DNA of 64,000 bases from a virus. The notes under the pieces were generated by a model that was not told the origin of the DNA, did not search any database, and worked only from the letters and a program-made list of their open reading frames with translations. The DNA lies in IMG/VR virus record IMGVR_UViG_3300045303_000152, positions 45,753 through 109,752 of that record, one strand, 5' to 3'. The stretch's first letter is position 1; every line of letters starts with the position of its first letter. Shown one piece after another: positions 38,563-46,689 of the stretch. A program made the position numbers and the translations under genes.

Positions 38563-38575
38563 TTCAAAATTGAAC
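38562..38575. promoter_or_regulatory. Palindrome GTTCAAAATTGAAC
   Basis: A copy of the dispersed dyad exactly between the lipoprotein-like gene and the next gene, beginning at the last base of the upstream stop codon. Confidence 0.5.
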
Positions 38576-38588
38576 GAGGGTTCTAGTT

Positions 38589-38933
38589 ATGATAACCAGA
38601 AGAAAGCTGCTTTACTGGCTCGGCCTAGCGCCGGCTGCTTCAGTTCTGCCAGTCGACAAGTTCGGCTCGGCTAACGTGCTGTTCGATGGACCAACTGAGA
38701 ATATTGGCAAAACTATCCAATACGTTCAATACGTCGACCCTACTAAGTGGACTATACCTGAGGATTGGAATAAGGTTTACATTGAGTGCGTAGGTTACGG
38801 GGGTGGAAATGGTGGCGGTGGGGGTAATGCAACGAGAATGGAAATACGGCGTGGGTCAGGCGAAAGCACCACGACTGGTATTGGCGGTGCAGGTAGAAAG
38901 TTAGCTAAGGGAGAACCCGATGTCAGCGAATGA
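38589..38933 (+). CDS. Gly-rich exported-like protein, 114 aa
   Basis: The N-terminus MITRRKLLYWLGLAPAASVL has a twin-Arg plus hydrophobic stretch. DPTKWTIPEDWNKVYIECVG followed by GGGNGGGGGN resembles Gly-rich phage adhesin or tail-fibre segments. It overlaps the next gene by 14 bp. Function unknown. Confidence 0.5.
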   Translation: MITRRKLLYWLGLAPAASVLPVDKFGSANVLFDGPTENIGKTIQYVQYVDPTKWTIPEDWNKVYIECVGYGGGNGGGGGNATRMEIRRGSGESTTTGIGGAGRKLAKGEPDVSE

Positions 38934-39393
38934 TAGGCAGGTAGGTGGGAGCCACTACAAAGGCAGTTACGAGCATTGGGATTTTGTGACCAACGTTGGT
39001 ATGTCTTATTTACCAGCGCAAGTTTGCAAGTACCTGAAGCGCTGGCGTGACAAGAACGGCCGTGAGGACGTCGAAAAGGCTGGGCACTTCCTCGACAAAA
39101 TGATTGAGGTGGCACCTATTCTAATTTTGCAAAGGCCAAATATTCCCGCTGACTACATCAATAGTGAGGTTGATAGCTACTTGCACGCCAATGGCATTAA
39201 AGGTGAAGAAGCGGCCATCACTTCTATACTTGCGCATTGGTCTACCAAAAGCCATCTGCAAATGGCCAAGTGCTACATCGAGACCTTGGTAATGAAGATA
39301 CCCCAAGGGCACGCTACCATTAAGCTTGGTGGAGGCGGCGGCCACGCTTCACGGCCCGACAGCGATGAGAGCGTACATGGAAATAGATCGTGA
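38920..39393 (+). CDS. DUF3310 family protein
   Basis: 157 residues. QVGGSHYKGSYEHWDFV and QVCKYLKRWRDKNGREDVEK match DUF3310, common in tailed phages and sometimes annotated as nucleotide-kinase-like without proof. The C-terminal half (residues ~70-157) is an unusual extension. Confidence 0.8.
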   Translation: MSANDRQVGGSHYKGSYEHWDFVTNVGMSYLPAQVCKYLKRWRDKNGREDVEKAGHFLDKMIEVAPILILQRPNIPADYINSEVDSYLHANGIKGEEAAITSILAHWSTKSHLQMAKCYIETLVMKIPQGHATIKLGGGGGHASRPDSDESVHGNRS

Positions 39394-39871
39394 GGCATTG
39401 CTGGCGGCAATGACCTACAACAAAAAGTCTGGTATTTGCCGCTGGCGAACCACTCGTAAAGGAGTGGAGAAAGTTAATCAAGTGGCTGGCTATGTCGATA
39501 AGCAAGGTAAGCGCTGGATACGATTTAGCAATGGTAGGTATAGATCTACTCATCTTATTTGGTTTTACGTGACTGGTACTTGGCCTCCAGTACTTGTCGA
39601 TCATGAGGATCTAAACGTGTCAAACGATAAATGGAGAAACTTACGTTTAGCAACCCATGCGCAAAACCATTGTAACCTAAGAAAGAGTAAGCGTAACACC
39701 TCGGGTTACAAAGGGGTATCCTTTTGTAAGAAGAAAAATAAGTTTGAGGTACGTATCAATTTTGAGGGGAAATGCCACCGCCTGGGTTATTACAAAACTG
39801 CTAGGCTAGGTCACGCCGTTTACAAGAAAGCTTCGCAACGTTATCATGGTGCGTATGGGAGGATAAGCTAA
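39377..39871 (+). CDS. HNH homing endonuclease with AP2-like domain
   Basis: 164 residues. HNH part: LVDHEDLNVSNDKWRNLRLA then NHCNLRK. The AP2-like DNA-binding tail is GYKGVSFCKKKNKFEVRI and YYKTARLGHAVY. Its N-terminus MEIDREALLAAM resembles MDIDREQLLIAV of the sliding clamp that starts at its stop codon. AT-richer middle. It overlaps the DUF3310 gene by 17 bp. Confidence 0.75.
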   Translation: MEIDREALLAAMTYNKKSGICRWRTTRKGVEKVNQVAGYVDKQGKRWIRFSNGRYRSTHLIWFYVTGTWPPVLVDHEDLNVSNDKWRNLRLATHAQNHCNLRKSKRNTSGYKGVSFCKKKNKFEVRINFEGKCHRLGYYKTARLGHAVYKKASQRYHGAYGRIS

Positions 39872-40965
39872 TGGATATTGATAGAGAACAACTATTGATT
39901 GCGGTACGCGCCGCTAGCAATGTGATGGCGACCAATCATTCGGTTCCCATCTTCAGTAAAATTTGGTTGATGGAAAACCACGTGCTGGCGTTCAACAATA
40001 CCAGCATGGTGATCCATATTCCAATCGACATGCCGGCACTGGGCGGCGTCGATGGCAAGCTGTTGGCCCAGTTGCTCGACCGCTCGGGTGAGGAAACAGT
40101 CAGTATAGAAGTCATCGATGGCAACAAGGCTCGGGTGGAAATCGGGCGCAGCAAGGCAACTCTAGCCGTGATGGACCCTACCGACTACGTGCATCAGTTG
40201 GCCAAGATACCCAAGATTAACGGTGAGGCGCCTATTGAGATACTCTGCGAGCAATTGGGCGAAGAGATCGACCTGGGGGCTTTGCTCAACGTTGGTACCT
40301 TGAAGCATGAACAGGATATTGCATTCAGCTCGCTCACCCTCAACGGCAAGGATGGCAAGCTGACCATGTACGCCAGCGACCGCATTAGTATCAATCGCAG
40401 CATCCTCAGCCTCGACAACATCGAAGAGCCGATAACCCGGCTGGTGCCGATGGATTTCATGCGCACCCTCAAAAAGCTGTGGGACTTGTTTGGTGAGGGC
40501 ACGCTGGTCATCGGCCCTAAGCACGTGATGGTCAGTGTTGAGGATGGACCTACTTTCTATACTACGACCAGCACGTCAGAAAAGCCAATCGACTTCAGGG
40601 CAGCGATAGGCCGGCTGTGGCCGAGCGGTAAGATTGATACCAAAACGCTCGTGCCAATACCTGACGACTTTTGGGATATCATCAAGCGCGCCAAGCTGTT
40701 CGCCAAAAGTGATCCTAACCTCGTCACTTTGGTTGCTAGGCAAAATGAGCTTGAGGTTACGGCCGCAAGTGCCGAAGGTAACTTCAATGAGGTGTTGGAG
40801 TTCGAGCACCCGTCGCAAAAGATATCAGTCAGTTGCGATGACTTGCTTGATGCAGCCTCGCACGTTGATCGTATCTACCTATCTGCTAGTGGTGTGGCCA
40901 TGTTTGGCCCACGCAAGTTCAGCCGGTTTGTAGCTGGCAGAACAACCTACAACCCAGGAAGCTAA
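39871..40965 (+). CDS. dnaN: Beta-type DNA polymerase sliding clamp
   Basis: 364 residues, close to bacterial beta (about 366). N-terminal MDIDREQLLIAVRAASNVM, then DGKLLAQLLDRSGEETVSI, SSLTLNGKDGKLTMYASDR in the middle domain, and a C-terminal VDRIYLSASGVAMFGP. It would form a ring tethering the phage Pol I-type polymerase, loaded by the 44693 ATPase. The start overlaps the HNH stop by one base (TAATG). Confidence 0.82.
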   Translation: MDIDREQLLIAVRAASNVMATNHSVPIFSKIWLMENHVLAFNNTSMVIHIPIDMPALGGVDGKLLAQLLDRSGEETVSIEVIDGNKARVEIGRSKATLAVMDPTDYVHQLAKIPKINGEAPIEILCEQLGEEIDLGALLNVGTLKHEQDIAFSSLTLNGKDGKLTMYASDRISINRSILSLDNIEEPITRLVPMDFMRTLKKLWDLFGEGTLVIGPKHVMVSVEDGPTFYTTTSTSEKPIDFRAAIGRLWPSGKIDTKTLVPIPDDFWDIIKRAKLFAKSDPNLVTLVARQNELEVTAASAEGNFNEVLEFEHPSQKISVSCDDLLDAASHVDRIYLSASGVAMFGPRKFSRFVAGRTTYNPGS

Positions 40966-40967
40966 AA

Positions 40968-41243
40968 ATGATGAGCCCCGATGATGTAGCACGCGCATGT
41001 TCCCATGCTCGCAGCCTTATACTCGCTCGCTACCCCACAGCTCGGGCACAGTCGGGGCTTATTATGACGTCTCACGTTCTTTGGATGCTCGATCAAATAG
41101 CCGAGTTCATGAGCGTAACGCCACCTCGCCGTGAGAAAGCTATGCGCTGGCTCGGGTTTGTGCAGGGCTATCTTTGGACGGCAACCTACTGCACCATTGA
41201 AGACTTGAAGAAGGTCAACCGACCTAGCGATGGAGCTGAGTGA
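40968..41243 (+). CDS. ORFan, 91 aa
   Basis: A soluble helical protein, not recognised. ATG at 40968 or 40971. AGGAAGC leader. Stop overlaps the next start. Confidence 0.55.
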   Translation: MMSPDDVARACSHARSLILARYPTARAQSGLIMTSHVLWMLDQIAEFMSVTPPRREKAMRWLGFVQGYLWTATYCTIEDLKKVNRPSDGAE

Positions 41244-41434
41244 TGACCCCGTTGAGTAGGCTACGAGGTGATGGCTGGATGGTCGCGGTCCATAACGACT
41301 ACTGGCTTAATGGCAAGTTCATGACGTTCTGGCTATTTACTCATCCAACGGGAGTCTTTGTCAAAGGTGAGGCAGAAACAGATGAAGAAGCGCTTCGCGA
41401 GTGCGAGCGTAAGGCAACAGCTATCGGAGTTTAA
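41243..41434 (+). CDS. ORFan, 63 aa
   Basis: Small alpha/beta protein (GWMVAVHNDYWLNGKFMTFW), not recognised; TGATG coupling upstream. Confidence 0.5.
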   Translation: MTPLSRLRGDGWMVAVHNDYWLNGKFMTFWLFTHPTGVFVKGEAETDEEALRECERKATAIGV

Positions 41435-41436
41435 CA

Positions 41437-42015
41437 ATGCCCATCAATCGACGCGGCGTGCATATCAACTGGCATGGTAAGTACCTCAATGAAGAGGAAA
41501 TTGCGGCTGACATGATAGCAAAGATCAGAGCCAACCCTGAGGGCGTCAAGGTTTGGCTTGATCCCATTAGTTGGGAACTGCCTTATAGCGACTATAAGGT
41601 ACTGCCTCCGCATGCTGGCGCCTTGATGAACGTCGGTATGCAAGTTCGGAATTACTATGGGCTTTGGCATCCTGAATGCCCGTATACCAAAACCGGCGGG
41701 GCTGATTTAGAAGTTAAGGATGGTATCATCACCGACCCAATGTTCCCTGACAACCTATCAATGCGCATAATTGACCGGGTGCGCAAGGTATTCGCGGATG
41801 AGGCCAAGCAATCGAAAGAGTTGCACATTGCCGATAGTCACCCCCAACGATCAGGCTTTGCTTGGTGCGGCGAAACATTGCTAGATAGCAGTAAGCGAAC
41901 CTTTCGCAACGTTGAGGAAGCTGCTCAAATCGGCCGTAGTGGTATGGATAGTTTCATTGTTTGCACTCGTTGCCTTGAACGGGTTACAGCAGCGCTACGT
42001 CACGGGCACAAGTAA
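41437..42015 (+). CDS. ORFan with CxxC, 192 aa
   Basis: Not recognised. C-terminal CTRC and earlier WC and EC residues suggest a metal site. It lies directly before the polymerase with a one-base overlap (TAATG), so co-translation is likely. Confidence 0.55.
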   Translation: MPINRRGVHINWHGKYLNEEEIAADMIAKIRANPEGVKVWLDPISWELPYSDYKVLPPHAGALMNVGMQVRNYYGLWHPECPYTKTGGADLEVKDGIITDPMFPDNLSMRIIDRVRKVFADEAKQSKELHIADSHPQRSGFAWCGETLLDSSKRTFRNVEEAAQIGRSGMDSFIVCTRCLERVTAALRHGHK

Positions 42016-44696
42016 TGAGCTTCTTTCCTATACCTGAAAAGGTAAGCAAACAAACAGCGGCTAAAGCCGACATTAAGATGCTCCATACCCTGGAGTGTCA
42101 AGCCTGCCCGTTGTCGCAGATCAAGGGTAACAAACACCCTGACATGCCGGCAACGGGCGTCAGTAACCCGATGGTATATGCATTGGGCGAGGCCCCCGGC
42201 AAGGATGAGGATATACGCGGCCGGCAGTTCGTAGGCAAAAGCGGCCAACTGCTTAGAGACTTGCTCATTGACATTATAGGCACCGATTACAAAAACTACT
42301 TTCGTTGGAACAACACTGTTCGCACCCGACCGATTGACAATGCCACACCAACTTGGCAGAGCATCGAGTGCTGCCGGCCTAGCATCGTAAGGGATATCGA
42401 ACAAAGCAAGCCGAAGGCTATATTTGGATTTGGCAACATACCGCTATCGTGGCTCACGGGGTATTCTGGTATCTATGCCTATCGCGGTCGCTGCATGCCC
42501 GTTAAAGTAGGCACGCACGTTTGCTGGTACTTCCCCATGCTGCATCCAGCGGCGATACTGCATGGCGTCAAAGGCTATGACCCCGACGACGATGACGATG
42601 GCAGCGATTACAATCAATCCGATCGCGAGTTCATCAATGAGGACCATCGCATACTCAAGTTCGATCTCATTAAAGCCCTGGCGTTGCTCGACAAGCTCGG
42701 GCCACCTATGATCCATTCAGCTGACGATGCCTTGAGCGGCATTGATGTGATGGATAAGTGTGACGATCAAGCCCTCGATGTCATTGAAGAACAGTTGAAG
42801 CTGTACGGCTCAAAGGTAGTAATCGGCATCGACTATGAGACCGACGCACTGCGACCGTACAATCCCGACCGGCGAATACTAACCGCCGCCGTCAGCGATG
42901 GGCTCGGTGCGATCACCATTCCATTCGATCACCCTGAAGCGAGCTGGACCCCCAAGCAGCGTGAACGCCTCGACCGCATTTGGATCAACTTCCTCACCAC
43001 GGCCACAGCTATCAAAGCGGTACACAACCTGCAATTCGAGCTGGAGTGGACTGGCCATCGGTTCGCCGGCGACTTGCTCAAAGCCGGTAGGTGGGAATGT
43101 ACGATGGTTCAAGCGTCGATCATCGACCATCGCTATAAGGGCACCAAGCCGAGCCCACTGTCGTTAGAGTTTCTGGTGCTGCAACACTTCGGCTTCAACC
43201 TGAAGAAGCTCGCAGCCGTCGAGCGGCACAACCTGATAAACACGCCGTTGCCTCACGTGCTCCAATACAATGGATTGGATGCCAAGTATCATGCGTTGCT
43301 GTTCAAGCGTCAGCACTCGATTATAAGGAATGAGAACCTACTCGTTGCCTACAAGCTCGCCAGCCGCCGCGTGCCCACGTTGGTTATGAGCCAGCTCAAA
43401 GGTATTCCTGTATCACAGAAGCAAGTCGAGGTGCTGCACGCCAAGTACGCAGATCGTATAGAAACAACCTCAAAGCAGATCGCCGTCAACCGCACCGTCA
43501 AGCGGTTCAAGAAAGAGTACAAATTCGACTTCGACCCCGGCAAGCATTGCGTGAAGCTGTTTCACGACATGCTGCAACGTAAGGAGTGCGAGGTATTCGA
43601 CAAGAAGAAACGTGATGCCAAAACTTGGTGGGTGGGTGATAAGAAAGTCAACAAGATAAGCTGCGATGAAGATGTGCTCAAGCAAATTGGCGGCGAGCTG
43701 CCAGAGCTAATCATTCGCTTGCGTAAGGCACAAAAGCGCATGGGTACTTACATTCTACCCATGCGTGAGGGCAGCGGAATACTTTGGCCCGGTAGCTATC
43801 TCCATCCGGTTTACAATCATACCTTCACCGATACCGGCCGGCTGAGCGCTGAAGAGCCCAACGTTCAAAACTACCCCAAGCGTGATGGCGAGGCCAAGGA
43901 GGTTCGCAAGGGCATCGTCGCTCGCAAAGGCCGTGTGATTGTCGCCATCGACTACGGGCAAATAGAAGCTCGCGTCATCGCCATGTACACGAAGGATAAA
44001 ACCTTCGTCAAAGCGTTGTGGGAAGACTACGACGTTCATATGGAGTGGGCCGAGCGCGTAGCCTATGCGATGCCAGGGCTAGTCGGCGGCAAGCAGTACC
44101 TTAAAGACAAACCCACGATGAAAAAGTTTCGCACGGGCATCAAAAACGAATGGACATTCCCACTGTTTTTCGGGGCCACGCTTGAGTCCGTTTGCACCTA
44201 CCTGACCGAAGGCAACGATCACGACTGCAAGGTAGAGCCCGGTCAACTCAAAAAGGTTCATGCCGATTTCTGGAAGCAGTTCGGCGGCGTGAAGGAATGG
44301 CAGGAGACCCTGCGCGACTTTTATGAGGAGCATGGGTATGTAGAAACCTTCACCGGCCGGCGCCGTCACGGGCCTATGAGCTTCAACAAGCTAATCAATG
44401 CACCCGTGCAAGGGTTCACTGCCGAGCTAGTGATGGACGGTATGTGTAGGTTAAGCGAAACAAATGACCCGCTGCTGCCCCCTGAAATTCAAATCCACGA
44501 TGACTTGACGTGGGTAAGCGTGCCCGAAAACAGGGTGGATGAATTGGCTGACAAGGCGCTAGATGTGCTGCTCAACCCGCCCGCGCCGTTCATCGAGCAT
44601 GTCAACGTACCGATCACAATGGAGCTTAGCGTAGGCAAGAACTGGCTGGAAATGACCGACATAGGCGTGTTCAAATCAAACGAGTGGAAGCAATGA
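42015..44696 (+). CDS. polA: Family 4 uracil-DNA glycosylase fused to family A DNA polymerase
   Basis: 893 residues. N-terminal UDG4 domain: FeS-type C28 and C31 plus later Cys, GEAPGKDEDIRGRQFVGKSG (58-77) and MLHPAAIL. Then a 3'-5' exonuclease with IGIDYETDAL (~270). Polymerase motif A is VAIDYGQIEAR (~643), motif B KKFRTGIKNEWTFPLFFG (~703), and motif C QIHDDLT (~827, HDD where Pol I has HDE). This is the replicative polymerase. UDG-Pol fusions are known from hmU-containing phages such as SPO1; there the domain may be structural. Overlaps the clamp-loader start. Confidence 0.9.
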   Translation: MSFFPIPEKVSKQTAAKADIKMLHTLECQACPLSQIKGNKHPDMPATGVSNPMVYALGEAPGKDEDIRGRQFVGKSGQLLRDLLIDIIGTDYKNYFRWNNTVRTRPIDNATPTWQSIECCRPSIVRDIEQSKPKAIFGFGNIPLSWLTGYSGIYAYRGRCMPVKVGTHVCWYFPMLHPAAILHGVKGYDPDDDDDGSDYNQSDREFINEDHRILKFDLIKALALLDKLGPPMIHSADDALSGIDVMDKCDDQALDVIEEQLKLYGSKVVIGIDYETDALRPYNPDRRILTAAVSDGLGAITIPFDHPEASWTPKQRERLDRIWINFLTTATAIKAVHNLQFELEWTGHRFAGDLLKAGRWECTMVQASIIDHRYKGTKPSPLSLEFLVLQHFGFNLKKLAAVERHNLINTPLPHVLQYNGLDAKYHALLFKRQHSIIRNENLLVAYKLASRRVPTLVMSQLKGIPVSQKQVEVLHAKYADRIETTSKQIAVNRTVKRFKKEYKFDFDPGKHCVKLFHDMLQRKECEVFDKKKRDAKTWWVGDKKVNKISCDEDVLKQIGGELPELIIRLRKAQKRMGTYILPMREGSGILWPGSYLHPVYNHTFTDTGRLSAEEPNVQNYPKRDGEAKEVRKGIVARKGRVIVAIDYGQIEARVIAMYTKDKTFVKALWEDYDVHMEWAERVAYAMPGLVGGKQYLKDKPTMKKFRTGIKNEWTFPLFFGATLESVCTYLTEGNDHDCKVEPGQLKKVHADFWKQFGGVKEWQETLRDFYEEHGYVETFTGRRRHGPMSFNKLINAPVQGFTAELVMDGMCRLSETNDPLLPPEIQIHDDLTWVSVPENRVDELADKALDVLLNPPAPFIEHVNVPITMELSVGKNWLEMTDIGVFKSNEWKQ

Positions 44697-45619
44697 CAGC
44701 TCTAATAACCAAGTACAGACCCCGCAGATTTGCCGACGTGATCGGGCACGCTAGTGCCGTGCGTGCGTTGCAACGCGCGTTGGAAAAGGGTACCAGCAAA
44801 ACGTTTCTGCTGACTGGGCCGACTGGCGTAGGCAAAACTACGCTTGCCCGTATCGCTGCAACTGTCGCCGGCTGCAAGTCAGATATCATGGAAGTCGATG
44901 CTGCCACGCGCACTGGCATTGATGACATGCGCGAAATTGCTGAAGGCATGAACTACGCGCCGCTATCTGGCGATGCCAAGGCGTTCATCATAGATGAAGC
45001 TCATGCATTGAGCAAAGCGGCCGTGCAGTCATTGCTCAAAACGTTCGAGGAGCCGCCAAGCTGGGGCTATTGGTTCATGTGTACGACTGAGCCAACCAAG
45101 ATCCCCGCCAACCTGCGCAGCCGATGCCTGCACCTCACCTTGAAGCCGGTTGATACAGAGGATATCAAGGGCTTGCTCGATGACATAAACTCGAAAGAAA
45201 AGCTGAAGGTCAAGGGCGATATAGTGACGCTGTGCGCTGAGGAGGCCCAAGGCTCACCCCGACAAGCCATCACCAACCTAGCCTTGTGCGCCGATGTTAA
45301 AAACACAACTGAAGCTGCCGAGCTACTGCAATCGGCCGCTGAGCTACCCCAAGCAATCGACCTTGCACGCTTTCTATTCGCTGGCGGTTCATGGCGTGAT
45401 TGCCAAGCCAAGTTGCGTGCGATGAAGGATCAGAACGCCGAAAGCGTGCGCCAAGTCGTGCGGGCCTACATGACTACGATTGCGCTCTCCATTCCAGGGG
45501 GTAACAAGTTGGCCCAAGCTCTGGCCGTGCTCGAAGCCTTCGAAACCCCTTGTAACTCGCAGGACGGCATATCACCTATCGTGCTGCGTTGCGCTAGTTT
45601 GCTGGTCAGCAAAAGATGA
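44693..45619 (+). CDS. Clamp-loader AAA+ ATPase (DnaX/RFC-like)
   Basis: 308 residues. Walker A GPTGVGKTT (42-50), Walker B FIIDEAHAL (~98-106), sensor region FMCTTEPTKIPANLRSRC with the SRC arginine finger. It loads the 39871 clamp onto primed DNA. A single subunit gene is present, as in several phages with a homomeric loader. The start is inside the polymerase stop (ATGA). Confidence 0.88.
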   Translation: MTALITKYRPRRFADVIGHASAVRALQRALEKGTSKTFLLTGPTGVGKTTLARIAATVAGCKSDIMEVDAATRTGIDDMREIAEGMNYAPLSGDAKAFIIDEAHALSKAAVQSLLKTFEEPPSWGYWFMCTTEPTKIPANLRSRCLHLTLKPVDTEDIKGLLDDINSKEKLKVKGDIVTLCAEEAQGSPRQAITNLALCADVKNTTEAAELLQSAAELPQAIDLARFLFAGGSWRDCQAKLRAMKDQNAESVRQVVRAYMTTIALSIPGGNKLAQALAVLEAFETPCNSQDGISPIVLRCASLLVSKR

Positions 45620-45669
45620 TCGTATGTAGTTAGTGACCGAACCCCCAAACCCTGTCAGAAAGCACCCCC

Positions 45670-46227
45670 ATGCAGCAACGCCCCGATAAGACCCCGAGCA
45701 AAAACCCCCAAGCGGCCGACTATCGCGAATTGCTGGTGATCGACCGCGACGATCTGGAAGGCTGCCTCACCGACCACTCTGACAACTTTTTCTACATCGC
45801 CGACGCCCACGTGCGGGCGGTCGCCAAGCGCGATGCCCTCAAGCTCGAGATCGAAGAGTTGCATGCCGCCCTCGATAGAAACATCCGTGAACAGGCCGCT
45901 AAGAACGAGGAGAAAACAACCGAGGCTGGCATTCAGCAAAAGATCAAAGACGACCCCGACATGCGCGACCTGAAGCAACAGCTTTTGAACGCCAGCCAGA
46001 AGGCCGATGAGTGGGGCGCCCTGAAGGAAGCCTTTTATCAGCGCGGCTACATGCTGCGTGAGCTTGTGGCGATAACGCTCAAGAAACTTTCAATGGAAGG
46101 AGAGATCAGCTCGACCGAACGTGCAACCAACGAATTGCGAGCGAAGCAGGGCGACCGCGCCATCGAGCGGGTGAGAACTGCCCGCGAAACGATGCCCATG
46201 AAGCGACTTGGCAAAAAGAGCAAGTAG
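45670..46227 (+). CDS. Coiled-coil protein, possible recombination mediator
   Basis: 185 residues, mostly helical: LEGCLTDHSDNFFYIADAHV, then KLEIEELHAALDRNIREQAA and a basic C-terminus. Position between clamp loader and SSB/RecA resembles UvsY-type mediators, but no sequence hallmark proves it. No strong ribosome binding site is visible. Confidence 0.45.
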   Translation: MQQRPDKTPSKNPQAADYRELLVIDRDDLEGCLTDHSDNFFYIADAHVRAVAKRDALKLEIEELHAALDRNIREQAAKNEEKTTEAGIQQKIKDDPDMRDLKQQLLNASQKADEWGALKEAFYQRGYMLRELVAITLKKLSMEGEISSTERATNELRAKQGDRAIERVRTARETMPMKRLGKKSK

Positions 46228-46234
46228 GTAACTC

Positions 46235-46459
46235 ATGGCCAAAATAACTACTCCGCTGCCAACCGGCATACAAAACTTGTGGAAGGGAATGCATGTACGT
46301 CACCAGCGTAGCGGCCATAAGTACACTGTGCTGTGTGTTGCCAGGGTTGAGAAAACGCTTGAGGTAGTAGTCGTCTATCGCAGTGATGATGCCGAGGACG
46401 AGATCTGGACCCGCCCTCATGGTGAGTTTTGCGATGGCCGGTTTGCAGTAATAGGGTGA
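46235..46459 (+). CDS. DUF1653-like small protein
   Basis: 74 residues. GMHVRHQRSGHKYTVLCVA, EVVVVYRS, and IWTRPHGEFCD follow the DUF1653 pattern (small SH3-like barrel). Function unknown in phages. Confidence 0.65.
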   Translation: MAKITTPLPTGIQNLWKGMHVRHQRSGHKYTVLCVARVEKTLEVVVVYRSDDAEDEIWTRPHGEFCDGRFAVIG

Positions 46460-46470
46460 GGACAGCGGAG

Positions 46471-46689
46471 GTGGAAAACATTGCATGGATAGTTGCTATC
46501 GTTCTTGTTGCGGTAGTAGTCTTACCGATAGCTAACTATGTAAATGTCAGGCTCATAAGCCTAGCGTACTACCGCAGCAGATTAGAGTACGTCAGAAACG
46601 TTCGTCAACTTGGAGTGGATGATGAAAGCGAGTACCCAGTCAAAGACCAAGACCAACGGCGGTCGTCGGCATTTCACGTATCGCGGTGA
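46471..46689 (+). CDS. Small membrane protein overlapping SSB start (tentative)
   Basis: 72 residues, GTG start with GAGG upstream. One hydrophobic helix (residues ~4-25), then an Arg/Tyr-rich tail. Its last ~68 bases overlap the SSB gene in another frame, which is unusual here, so the 3' end may be unreliable or the gene spurious. Confidence 0.4.
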   Translation: MENIAWIVAIVLVAVVVLPIANYVNVRLISLAYYRSRLEYVRNVRQLGVDDESEYPVKDQDQRRSSAFHVSR

